Shown: positions 48,501-59,478 of the stretch, piece after piece
Numbering within the stretch: position 1 is the first letter of the stretch
How the letters are laid out: each line of letters begins with the position of its first letter
Source: Bilabrum cf. latius
Lineage: Eukaryota; Bigyra: Bicosoecida; Bigyra; Bicosoecida
Direction of reading: 5' to 3'
Assembly: GCA_965178125.1 (NCBI GenBank)
Contig: OZ237749.1
Span: 744,001-808,000, forward strand
DNA length: 64,000 bases
Notes under the pieces: model-generated
Seen by the model: the letters and a program-made list of their open reading frames with translations, nothing else
Databases searched by the model: none
What the model was told of the DNA's origin: nothing
Position numbers and translations under genes: made by a program

Positions 48501-51500
48501 AGTAGCGTTACATTCGTTCGTACGACGGTGCAGCCATCAGTGACCGTCACGATGAACATGCTCTCGCCCAGCACCGAGGGCACAAACTCCAGAAAGAAGC
48601 CGTCGTGCGCCGAGCTGGCAGGCAGGCGCAGGCCCGGGTCAGTGAAAGACACGTTGGGGGCGGGCACAAGAGCGGGTACGGGGTTTGCCGGCAACATGAC
48701 GCGCGCTGCGACATCCGTGCTCTCCAGCGGACCCACGAAATCCAAGTACTCAAGGGTGAGGTTCATGCCACCCAGGTCGCCCTGAAAGCCAACGGTACCC
48801 GTCGCGTTGAGAAACACCGGATTAAATGCCCGAGAAGATGCATTCCAGCGGGTCACCAGCTCGCGAGAGGTCAACACAACAGCAGGGGCCGCGGGACACT
48901 GGGACACCACCTCAACCTAGGTCGAGTCATCCGAGCAGCGATCGCTGGCCTTCGCAGTGGCACCCCACCGCCCCAAGAACCTGGGCGTCAGCGACGCAAC
49001 GCCAGATGTACCGCCGCTTGCGAATGCGGCTGAGTCGCCCAGCGTGATGTTGTCAGGTGCTAGCACCTCGGGCCGGAACGAGTACGCGTTGATATCGTGC
49101 TCTGGCGATCCTTGGGCCGGGAATGGCGACAACGGGACAGTGTCAGCCGTGAAAAACTGGACAGAGTCAAGCTCCCAGGTGAGGTCCAGGCTATCCTGAT
49201 CCGCGTCGGTGCTCGTAGTCGCGTTAAGTGCCACGGAAGAGAATCCCAGGCCCTCCCATCGGCTCGTGTACGTGGACTCAGTAGACCCTGCATCTGGTTC
49301 CGCATTACAAGTCACCACAAACACCGCATCATCGCTGCCGTACCTGCAACCATCGTCAGTCACGTACACTACGCGATACATGCCACCGGCCCGGGGTGTG
49401 ACCCGGATCGTGTCGATCAGAGCTACCGAATCATTATTCATAGTCTCGCTCACATTGGTCCAAAGCGGGGACTATCCGCTACCGGAAACCGTGATTGTCT
49501 CAATCTCAAAACGACCGCGGCCGAGCAGAGCAGACGCGTTGTAAAGCTATCCTGAGTGCCCACCGCCATTGACAGTCACAACCGCATCTACGAGTAGCTC
49601 CTCGAACACGGTTCCTGTCCAACTCACAGACACCGGATCACCAGTCAACGGGCTCCCGGTCATGTTGCTGCGCAATACAAGGCTGACCTCAGGTTTGGCA
49701 GGACAGGTACTGCGTATCACAACCGCTTCACGAGCAACGGAGCATCCGTCCGAAGCAGTCAGCTCAACGACTCGGCTACCAGCCGTGTACGGGGTGAAGG
49801 TAGCTACGGTACCATCACCTGCCATGGCAGGCACGCCGCCTTCAGCTTCAGATGCGTTGCCCAGCACTGGATCAAGCACAAACGACCCATTGGTGTCGTT
49901 CCGCAACTGTTCAGGCAAATCATCACCCGTAGTACCGTTGGACAAAAGGGGCTGCACGAACGAGCCGTCAAGCCCCTCGGCCAGATCGCTTCCAGGACTG
50001 GCGAAAGCACGGCCCTAGGCAGATCGCCATCGAAGGAGCGTGGTACCGGTCTGGTTGTCTGCCACCTCTACTTCGATGTCTCGAGAGCCAAACCCTTGCG
50101 CTGGTCCCATCCAAGCCAAATCAATGACATGTGTTACCCCTTCACCGAAGCCGAGGCTGGACTCAGTGCTCGTATGGAGGAATCGGATCGCAGGTGGGGC
50201 GTCGCAGGTGACCTGCACAGCAATGCTGTCGAAGCTGCCTGAGCAGCCGTCGTCGGCGGATACGCTGAAAACGTACGTGCCAACATGGGCGGGTCTGACC
50301 AGCTGCCTGGACGCATTGCCACCTGCGATGGCAACAGCCAAAGGTGCCAGCTCGTCTTCTACCAGCATGAGGATGTCGGTTGGGATCTCAGAAGTTGTTC
50401 CAGTCACTGGCATACCCTGGCCTTGGTCAATATCATCCTCGCCATCCGCGAAGGCAATCGTTGAAAGCAGCCCCTGCAGAACCTCGCCATCAGTGGGCGT
50501 TCTCATTGTGCCGTTGATTCCAACCAGCAGAGACTCATGCACGTACAAGGCACCATTGGGAGGCACAACAAGGACATCGAGCACGCTAGCATCGTCAGCA
50601 ACTGCCTTCGTGCTGTCTGGAAGCACTGCAGGGTCAAGTCCGATGGATCCATCCGGCACGAAGGACTCATCCGGTGCGGCGTACGACACAAGCTACCAGT
50701 GGAACCGCAGCACGTCGTGCTCTACGTCATAGCTCTCAGTCGCATCCAGGACGATTGCGGGTAGCGTGCCATTGGAGTCGGGGAAATCCAGCGGCGTGTA
50801 GTTGGCTGGCAAAGTTCCATTATTGAACGCCGTTGCATTGTCCATGTGCTACTGGGCCTCCTGCTCCGCCGCGGCGACAGCCTCAAAATCTGCGCCATAC
50901 TTCACAGCCAAAGCCTCGTCTTCCGTGCCTGCTTCCCACCCTGCCAACTGAATAGCAACAAGTTCGTCACTTGCATCGATGCTTCCGTTTGTGCCACTTT
51001 CAGCCGGCCCCGCTCTCGCTCTAGCCATCGGGGTACTCGAGCACGCCGAGATGACAGCAGCGTGCACTGTGTCAAACGAGCAGCCATCGCTCACCTTGCC
51101 CTCCAGCAACCAAGCCCCAAGGCGCGCACCGGCAACCAGTGCTTCTGAAGCAGCGATTCCAGCATCCAAATCGTACCCTACGCCGCTGAGGGGGCTGTCA
51201 GACGAGCCGTGAAGCAGGTCAGAGGGGGACCACCCAGGCAAGTCAAGGTCAGCGAACCCGGCATCGGCAGCCACTTGCGGGGGGAGCACCTCGGGTACAA
51301 AGTAGGAGCTTTGATCCCTGCGATGGAGACCTGAGGCAGGGTCTGCATGGTCAGCGGTGAAACCATGGGCGTAAACGTTGCCCGATGCATCCATGGTTCC
51401 GTTTGAAAACGAGTAGACGTACGCATCGGTAGCCACCGAATCTCCGAGCCAGTCGACAACCGACGAAGGCATGATCGAGTCAGCAGAGACCATCGGCATG

Positions 51501-54500
51501 GCAGACGCGTTGTTGATGGCTGCTACTGACAGCAACGGGGCGTAATCCACCAGGGTCCAGTTGAACCTCAACCGCTCGCCCTCTGGATCCGCGCTGTTGG
51601 ATGAATCCAGCAAAGCGTACGCAAAGTCTCCGAGGCCCGTCGTATCCGTGTTAGACGAAAACTTCAGGTCATTGGCGGAATCAAGGTCCACCTTGTAGAC
51701 TCGAGGGGATCCAAGCAAAGCCGTCAACTCCACATCAATAGCGAGCACGGTTCCGTTCGTCGTTTCAATGTAAACGTCGTCAGCAGAAAGGGCCCCCGCG
51801 GTCGACGCCTCGATGGACCTCGAGGCGTTGAAACCCGTCCAGATGGAGGAAACAATCGCCGTCTCATTCGACTGATCGGGTGCTTGGCCTCTGGCAAGTG
51901 CAGCAGTAGAGTCCTGCGCTGCCTCGGCTGCTGGTGTCTCGGAACACACGACTTCGATGCGGATATCGGCAGCGACGGAAGAGCAGCCGTCAGACGCGTC
52001 CACGGAGAAGTCCCACGTTCCCACACTCTTTGGCGCGAGAATCGCATCTCCATCTGCGGTGGACACCAGCTGCGTGTCATCGTCCTGCAGAACAGCCTCT
52101 TCCGTGTTGTTGGCAGGAGAGACAGGCAGCTGGAATGCATCTGACTCAACGGTGTACTCGATCGTAAGGAAGTCTCCGTCTGCATCCGCGGCGGCGGACG
52201 AAAGCTCTACGGGCTCAAAGTGAGACCCATTCCAGACGCTCTGAGTGGCTGCGCCCCCAGCACCCGTCCGCAGAAGGGGCGGGGTGTTGCAAGACGCAAA
52301 CACCGCTGCCTCATCCCTCGTGATGCTGCAGCCATCAGAGACAGCCAGGTTAAACGAAGTGCTGCCGAGAACGGTAGAGGTCGCAGTGGGCGTCGATGTG
52401 CCGTCCCCTGTTATGGAAGCCGACACGTTCCCGATCACGTCCTGCTCGAATACGAACGTGATGTTCTGCTTCGTGCCCAGCGCGAAGCCCTGGTCGACCA
52501 GAGCCTGTGGAATGTCAAACTCTGCCGTGTACTCGGTGTCTGCCGAAGGAGGCGCAAAGAATTGGTCGTCGCCGTACTCCCACTCAAAGTTGTAGGGAAA
52601 CCCAAAGCGATCAACCGGAATGTTCGCTGAGAAGGAAGTCGACTGGAAAGCACCGGTGGTCTTCGTCGGCCTGGACCACTAGCTCACGATGTCTTCCCCG
52701 GCGAAGACGTTCGGTGGCTCCGGGCACTGGGTGGTGACTTGCACCTGGGCCTCCGCCACCTGGCACCCGTCAGTCACCTTGAGGGTCGCGTTGTACGTGC
52801 CGAGCTTCCTCGGGCGGAATGACGGCGAAAGGGTCTGGAACGGGCCGATGCCGTATCCGAGCTCTCGAAGCGTGTGCGGCTGCTCCCTGACGCACAGCAA
52901 GCGCCGCTCGACAGAGCAGTCAGAGGTGCTGAGAGAAAATCGCCCTGTACCAGTCTAGAAAGGGCTGCCGATACGCGTGTCAAGGCTGGGTGAGCTGCTG
53001 TTCCAATAATCGCAGAGCTGCTGGGCGCCTGCTCCGGCGAGAACGTTGCCTGCCAGGTCACAGCCACCAAAGATGCTGATGCCTGTTCCAGCTCGCAGCC
53101 GCCTCCCGTACTCGTCGTACGCGATCACGCCATTCATCACAGCGCTCTGCCACCGCTCCACACACTCAGCCCCGCAAGCAACCTTGTGGTCGGCACCCGC
53201 GGCGGCCCACTCGCGGTAAGCACCCCTGACCTGGCCGGTAGAGTACACCGGGAGCGTGGAGATCGACCCCCTGGACCACCCGCTGCCATGCGATCCTGGA
53301 TCGCAAAGAACAGCCACGAACTCATCGTGGAACGGAAGCTTGGCAGCGCGAGCCCGAGCCTGACACTTGGCGTCGGCTCCCTCGATGCCGCCCAGCTGGC
53401 CCGAGTAGAGCTCCGAGGTGACGAACGTCTCGTGGATGCCACCATCAGTCTCTGACCCAGTCAGCGCAGGGATGGGGTCGTCCGCTCCGATCACCAAAGG
53501 AGCATTGCTGAAGGAGTCGCCGGAGGGCTAGTGCACCAAGGACCACTCAAAGCGGAAGGTGGGAGCGTCACGCGACGCCTCATCCGCACTGCGATCAGCT
53601 GATGCGTGGGACATGGTGCCATCCAAGGTCACGACAGGGAAATTACCAGTTTCGCCCAGTTCCACCGTGACATTCATGCCCGCATGTGCGAGCGGGGGGT
53701 CATTGCACTGCAAGACCGCCACGGCATCATCGCTGGAAGCCACGCAGCTAGACGATACCACGTAGCTCGACACGTACTGGCCTTGCAGTGCCATGCCAAG
53801 AGCCGAAGCGTCGAATGGCGCGCTAAAGTTGTAGTTCTCTGCAGCGATCTCAAGCTGCGTCGATGCCGTGCTGGGGTCGGCGATTCCTGCACCGCTATCT
53901 CCGCCGGCCAGGGCGGCAGCAATGGCGGTGCCTGCAGGGGCTGAAGTCGTGCGCCAGTTTGCGTCGATTCCGTCCATGTTCACAACAAAGAGAGTCTCTC
54001 CGGTAAGGTTAAACCTAGAGATGCAGTCTCGGGTAACATTTCCAGCGTCGCTTTGCGAGCACAGCACAGTCTCGAGCTCGCCGTCTGCATCCTCCATGCC
54101 GTCTCCAACGGTGCCTGCCGTTGCAAATCTGGACCCGATTCGCTCGTTCCAAGTGACGATAGCAGGGGATACGGTTGCGTTTGCGCCTGGCGACGAAGGA
54201 CACTGGGCCTCGACCTTGACCTCTGTGTTGGAGGCGCTGCAGCCATCGCTCACTGTGAGACGGTAGGTGTACACCGTTGCGACGGGAAGGCCATTCGATA
54301 CGCCCGCATCCGCATTGATCTCAGCAGCAGGCACAGTGAGAAGGACAGCTCCTGGCGTCCCGTTGATCGGCATCGTGTACACTGGTGCATCTGGCAGGGC
54401 ACCGCCATAGGAAACGGACGAGCCGAGAGAGGGCTGCTCCTCGCGCACCAGCTCCCACTCGTAGCTAACGATATCACTCAGCCCGTCGGGATCATACGAG

Positions 54501-57395
54501 TAGCTGCCATCGAGCACCACCGGTGCAAACGTGTTGGCGGGCGAGATGGAAGCGGCTCCGGGGGAGGCTCCCACGAAGCGGTAAGATTCATTGAAAACGA
54601 CCATCTGATGTGCCTGCGCGGCGGCAGCGCGCGGGGGCGAGTTACAGCGGACTAGCACTGCAATCTCCGTGCTGCTAGATGAACAGAAATCGCTGACTGT
54701 TAGCCGCACCCGAAACACGCCGCTGGCGGTCGGGCGTAGCATCGCTTGGCTCGTGTTGGTTCCAGTCTAGACAAACGCGTCGGTCAAGTCGGCAACCGTG
54801 GGCTCTGAGGGAAGCCCCATCCCGTTCAACGCACCAACAGGCACCTCGACAACCTCCCAAGCGAACAGAAGGTACTCGTCATCTGCATCAAAGGAGCCGC
54901 TACCGTTCAGGGGGACCATAGGAAACGAGTTCCCGAGACCGCGCTCGACGACGCGATCACCGCCAGCCAGCGCAACTGGCGGGGCGTTGCAGCGCACGCG
55001 GACTGTCACTCTGTCCGCGCGAGTCGTACAGTTGTCCCAGGTCTGTAGAGTGGCGACATAGTCCCCCACGGCATCGGGCAGCAGCAGCCCAGCTGCCAGA
55101 GAGGAGGCCTGGAGGATGCCTGCCTGCGACTGCCTGCACGCGTCACTGAGGGCGTCTCCTGGGCAAGGGTGCAGACCCATATCCGCGTCGGACCGCAGAC
55201 CCGGACCGACCATTGTACCGGCGTCAATGGCTGCCGACAGGTTGCCGTATCCCTAGGGCCTGGCCTCCAGACGCCACCGGTGTCCTGCAGCAGGCACTCC
55301 TTCCGAGGCGTTGGTGGGACCCAGGTCCGACAGAGAGCCATTCAGCACGACAACTGCTGGGGCTGACCACGATGACGACGCATTGAAAGACATTCCGGCA
55401 GCAGATGTGGCCTAGGGAGGCAGCGGCTCGGACATGCCCACCCCGGTGATGCTTCTCGCAGTCGAGGCAGCCCTCGTTCGCTCGGCAAGGTCCTTCAGTT
55501 CACCAGGGACAAAGTGCGCCAGCGCGTTGCCAACAAACAAAAGCACGTCACCGCCAGCACCGAGAGCTTCTCGAGCTGCATCAGTGGATGCCTGGGTCCC
55601 ACCAGTGACGCGACCACCCTCCGCACTGCCGACGGGGGAGTCGTCCGCGCGAGGTACAGCCACACCTCCACGTGTGGGAATGGCGCGAGCGACTGGAAGG
55701 AGCTGTCGGGAGCACGATGCAGTGACTTGCACTGTGTCATATGCGATCCCACAGCCATCCGTCATCACCAGACGGATCGTGTACTCACCTTCCGCATCCG
55801 GCTGGAACATTGTCTCTGGGGAGTATGCCATCGCGACGCCTGCCGACCCCCCCTGAGCCGCGAGAGAGAGTTGCAGTCTGGCACGCCTTGCAGGAGAGGT
55901 TCCATCGATCGTCTCTGCCTACCAGCGCCCCGTCCGCACGGCGGAGGCCTCGGGTGCACCGATGATTTCCCACAGAAAGTCGGTCAGGTTGGCGGCGAAC
56001 TAGGAGGACGCAGCGGACAGAGCCACCTGCGGGAACGGGCCATTGCCGTGGTCGTACCCAGTGCCCATGGAATCTGCGCTGCCCACCATCACATCGGAGC
56101 CCGCATCGGCCACGAGCTCCCCGCCCTGGCCACTGCCCCCACACACGGCAGTCACAGTTACGGTGTCCGTGGAGGCAGGGCAGTCGCCCCTCTTTGCCTC
56201 CAGCTAAAGGACGTACTCGCCGGGAGTGTCCGGCCGGAAATGCATCGTGCCCAGCGGGGCGGCGTCAGGAACGACCAGCCCCGCGCCGCTGCTGGGGTCC
56301 ACAGTCGGGGCGGCCACGTCCCTCCTGTGAGCGGCGGACTGGGGGCCCACGGCGATGCTGGACTCGGTCGGGGAGGAGAGCACGGTCCACGTGTACCTGA
56401 CGGGGGCCCCGCCCCGGAGGAGGGCAGAGGACTGGGCCGCCTCGATCGCGCGGGCGGCGTTTTGGCTGGATCCGGAGCCCAAAAGCTCGTCCTCGGCCGG
56501 GATGGTGCCCGAGGGATCGAGCTCGACTAGCTCGAACTGGCCGGTGGAAGCATTGAACACGGACTGCCTGTCTGCTCCTGCCGCGGCTGTGGGCGCGTCT
56601 CCGCACCTGACCTCCACACGGACCGTGTCTTCGAATGTTTGGCACCCGTCAGACGCCCGTAGCGTCACAGCGAAAGTTCCTTCCCGCGAAGGAAGAAACG
56701 ATGCGGCCAGTGCTCGTTCGCTGTCCGATGCTGATGCGGGCACGAATGGGTTTCCAGGCCCGTGCATCAAATTTGGAGCGACACAAACACCAGCACCCGC
56801 CAAAGATGAAGGAGATTGAGTCAGGTCGACGGCTGCGAGCAAGTTGAAAATAGACTCGAATGGGTCGGGTGAGAGGTTGTTCTAGAAGAAGGAGCAGGAT
56901 CGCACTTCACACGGTCGAGGTCACTGGGTATCCCAGAAATGCACCCCGATCGGCGAATATGATGTTATTCAAACATCAGCAAAACAGCTAGCATCGTAGT
57001 CTTGAACGTTGGTACGAGGGCTCACATTGCACGAAGAACCGTCGCGATGCCACTGTGGACGTCGACCCGTTGCGGTACGCCTGCGCGGCTACTGTCACCA
57101 TCCCAGTTGCGTCAATGGTAAATGGTCCGTTGTATGACATATTCGTCGCAGGAAGCTCGCTACCCCTGCTGATCCCAACAGATATACTTGCATCGCCACC
57201 GGTTGGACCATCAACATAGATTTTTGTCGAAGGGGACAGGAAATACCCGCTCGGGGAAATCCTCGGAGGAGCGACCTACGACTTGGCCCCGATAATCATT
57301 GAAACGCCCACGATAACAGCGAGAAGTCGGTGGAAGCCGGCGCATTGCTTCCCAGAGCTTTGACACGGTGGATCCCTCGCCTGGAATAGGCGCAT
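39563..57395 (-). CDS. Giant PKD-like-repeat type I surface protein
   Basis: The model is complement(join(39563..56832, 57026..57395)), 5,879 residues. Exon 1: ATG 57395, hydrophobic signal segment (LLAVIVGVSMIIGA, residues 24-37), then a CHB_HEX_C-like beta domain (about 41-122). The intron starts GTGAGC and ends TTGCTCGCAG. Exon 2 is a 17,270-nt frame broken only by about 30 TAG codons, ending TGA 39563-39565. It encodes about 30 PKD-like beta-sandwich repeats. Each ends roughly 'GxYxFxVxVSDGCS...VxVxxxC' and resumes 'PxAxAGxDxxVxxGxxVxLDGSxS'. One lectin-like DUF1554-type module is inserted (52955-53440). Near the C-terminus come a SEA-like segment with 'RRRLQQ', a transmembrane helix (~40245-40330) and a ~226-residue cytosolic Gly/Arg/Pro-rich tail. 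Expected role: cell-surface adhesion or recognition; no family name is certain. Confidence 0.82.
39640..39790 (-). repeat. GMGxPRG repeats in the cytosolic tail
   Basis: The tail repeats the heptad-like unit G-M-G-(G/S)-P-R-G at least four times ('MGGPRGMGSPRGMGGPRG'), with further Gly/Arg-rich sequence around it. Such basic Gly-Arg stretches are probably disordered. Confidence 0.75.
40240..40340 (-). other. Transmembrane helix of the giant surface protein
   Basis: A run 'WAAAGICIAIACVVVVIIAA' then 'LLIVRCRQG' forms one strongly hydrophobic segment of about 25 residues, closed by Arg/Gln. It follows an acidic Gly/Asp linker and precedes the low-complexity tail, giving type I topology (outside N, inside C). 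Confidence 0.85.
52955..53440 (-). other. DUF1554-like lectin-type module within the giant surface protein
   Basis: The stretch contains 'ETFVTSELYSGQLGGIEGADAKCQARARAA', then 'VAVLCD', 'VYSTGQVRGAYREWAA' and a C-terminal 'GCDLAGNVLAGAGAQQLCDYWNSS'. Opening 'FVTSxxYxGxLGGxxGADAxCQAxA' is characteristic of the DUF1554/endostatin-like fold found in bacterial outer-membrane and some eukaryotic extracellular proteins. It interrupts the PKD-like array once, with TAG codons at 53528-53530 and 52955-52957 flanking it. Confidence 0.65.
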
Positions 57396-57673
57396 TCCGA
57401 CCGGACAATTTGAGCGAGACAGCTTGCTCGGTATGCAAAGAAAGAATTTTAGGTGTTGCTCGGTTTGCGCGTTCGAACAACGTGAAGTTCTTTGCTCGAA
57501 GGCAACGGACGCATGGCAGTTTCACTATGTTCCGCAAAACTGCGCGGCGCCGAGTAGGTCGCTCGGATTGGTCGCACTAGATTTGAGGCAAGAGACTAAG
57601 AAGTCTATTGGCTTGACGTGCGTGTGTGTTGTTGTACGTGCCCCTAGTGGCGGAACACGAGCTGCAGTTGGTC
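57396..57673. promoter_or_regulatory. Divergent promoter region: giant surface protein / small membrane protein
   Basis: About 278 bp separate the divergent ATGs at 57395 (minus) and ~57674 (plus). A short upstream exon of the plus-strand gene could lie here: an ATG near 57527 and a pyrimidine-rich acceptor-like stretch ending CCCCTAG at ~57646 are present. I could not build a model that keeps phase. Confidence 0.3.
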
Positions 57674-58150
57674 ATGGTGTCGCACGGTGCTGTGCTGAAC
57701 ACTCCAGGGACGCCTTTAGAAAAGGGCTACCACCCAGAGACCTGTTGGGCGGGTCGAATAGCTGCGTTAACATTATTAGGATCTTTAATCCGCGTGTTTG
57801 CATGGCTTGCGGCGGCTTTGACTCACCTAGCCCCGCTGCAGTGGGCAGATAGCTTTGCTGCGGTGTTTCAAGTCGCCACGATTGGTGTGGGGGCAGCCCT
57901 ACAATTGAAGATGCCACCAGCCGCGCTGTCATTATTGGCTGCAATTTTAGGAAGCTTGGCTCCCGTGGTACTAGGCCAGCTTGTTGGCGCAGCCACCTCT
58001 CCACTTGGCATCGGAGCAGTTGCACTTGCAGCTGCTCTTCTTGCGGACTACCTCGCGCTGCTTACGCTAGATTCAGTCAGCAGGAGAAAGGCTTCGCGAT
58101 TATTTTGTTGTCAGAGGCGAAGACAGAGGCTGAATGCTACGAAAAGCTGA
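57674..58150 (+). CDS. Small multi-pass membrane protein, unknown
   Basis: The frame is open from a TGA at 57614-57616 to TGA at 58148-58150. The first ATG, 57674, gives 158 residues; an upstream spliced exon is possible. Four hydrophobic segments follow each other: around 'IAALTLLGSLIRVFAWLAAAL', 'FAAVFQVATIGVGAALQL', 'LSLLAAILGSLAPVVLGQLVG' and 'IGAVALAAALLADYLALLTL'. The C-terminus is basic with a Cys pair ('LFCCQRRRQR'), a possible palmitoylation site. No TAG occurs in it. I recognise no family; a four-helix organelle or plasma-membrane protein is all that can be said. Confidence 0.55.
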   Translation: MVSHGAVLNTPGTPLEKGYHPETCWAGRIAALTLLGSLIRVFAWLAAALTHLAPLQWADSFAAVFQVATIGVGAALQLKMPPAALSLLAAILGSLAPVVLGQLVGAATSPLGIGAVALAAALLADYLALLTLDSVSRRKASRLFCCQRRRQRLNATKS

Positions 58151-58285
58151 TCTGATTTATTGAGGGCTACTCGGCGAGAGCCGTCTTGTTAACGCTAGTC
58201 TTGTTGTCATGTATACACGATACTCTTGGGGGGTGCTGTCCACAATTCTCGCACGAAACAGCGACAAACGCACTGAATTCACGCC

Positions 58286-59478
58286 TCACAGCCTGACTTT
58301 GTCTGCCACCTCGTCATCCTCAGGGTCGGAACCCTCCCCCACCCCGACGGAGAGCAGCCGCTTCTGGAGGGCACCGACCGCCTTGGGCGTCACCACCAGG
58401 ACCCGCGCCTTGAGGATGTCCAGCGGGTTGGCCTGCTCGGCGAAGCACCACTTGAGCCGCTGCAGGTTGCCCGAGGCCAGCTCAAAGTAAGGTGTCATTT
58501 CATCGGGAGCCACGACGAGCATGGCGGGCACCTCGCTCAGCGGGAGGGCCTCCACGGCCATGCTGCGCACTTCCTCCAGCTGGCCCGACGCGACCATCCC
58601 GGCGGCGTCAAACTCAGCGCCGCCTGCAGCCGCATCGCCCCCTTCCTCTGCCTCTTCCGCCTCTGCCTCTGCCTCCTCTTCCTGCTCCTGCTCCTGCTCC
58701 TCCGCCTCGATTTCGTGCATCAGGGCAGAGCGAGCCACCGAGGCCAGCGGGGCACTCCGCCCCCCCTCGGGAAGCAAACTGCCTTCCCCGGTGCTGCGAT
58801 CAGCGGCTGGCACCCTAGTCTCTACGCCAGCGAGCTTCTCGAGGAGGTCCCTGGTCTTGTGCGAGGAGAGATCGTCCACCCCCGAGAGGACTATGAGCCG
58901 GCCGTCGCGTCTGCGGCTGCTCAGCACCACACGCATGGCAAGCCCTCGAATCTTCTTTGGCAGCTAGGTGTCCCACTCTCTCAACCTGGGCGGGTGTGCT
59001 TTGCCGCCCCCCACCCAGATGGGAGATCGGATGGAGCCATGCCTGGAGCGCCCGGTGCCCTTCTACCTCCACGGCTTCCGTCCCCCGCCTCGGACTTCGC
59101 CGCGCTTCTTTCCCTTATAAAGAGTCTTTCTCCGCTTGTTTCGCTGCCATTCTACTACTCTGTGTACGATATCCTGCCTGCATGGTACGTCCCAAACGTC
59201 TTCGTGTAGACCAACAAAGCCAATTCGCTCCCCAGACTATAAATTCATGATGGGCTCGTTAAGCTCGGTTGAGAGCAGTGGCTAGGCACTTCGTTTAGCA
59301 TCCTTATGACTTGCTGCGTTCCATGACAGAGGAGGGTGCGCATCGGAACAAGTAGTGCACTTGCAACATGGCTGCGTGGCCCCGGGGGCTGCGCGCGGGT
59401 GATCTCACCTACTTCGCTCGAAAACTCTGGTGCAAGTACTCCCAACTCAGTCATACTCAAGTTAGGAAGTACATCCAC
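58286..59478 (-). CDS. MRPL4: Ribosomal protein uL4, bacterial/mitochondrial type
   Basis: The core frame runs to TGA 58286-58288. It carries the uL4 landmarks '[10 protein letters not shown]', '[30 protein letters not shown]', '[11 protein letters not shown]', '[13 protein letters not shown]' and '[20 protein letters not shown]'. The TAG (59063-59065) stands exactly where uL4 has an invariant Gln. The preferred model is complement(join(58286..59313, 59409..59478)), 365 residues, with a 95-nt GTGAGA...CAG intron; a start at ATG 59248 (320 residues) is the fallback. An acidic Glu/Ala-rich insertion (~58630-58720) is unusual for uL4. Bacterial-like sequence suggests the mitochondrial large subunit, though I see no clear targeting peptide. 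Four TAG codons lie in the model (59282, 59237, 59063, 58964). Confidence 0.88.
58630..58720 (-). repeat. Glu/Ala-rich low-complexity insertion in uL4m
   Basis: Imperfect trinucleotide repeats (CTC, CTG and GCC on the plus strand) encode about 30 residues dominated by Glu and Ala on the minus strand, inside an otherwise conserved ribosomal protein. Confidence 0.8.

Noticed and set aside
54053-54655. 200-residue plus-strand ORF
   Set aside because: Antisense to the PKD array with no start context or domain.
55514-56530. 338-residue plus-strand ORF
   Set aside because: It lies antisense to the PKD-repeat gene, uses the reverse of its codons, and has no domain features; a shadow of GC-rich coding DNA.
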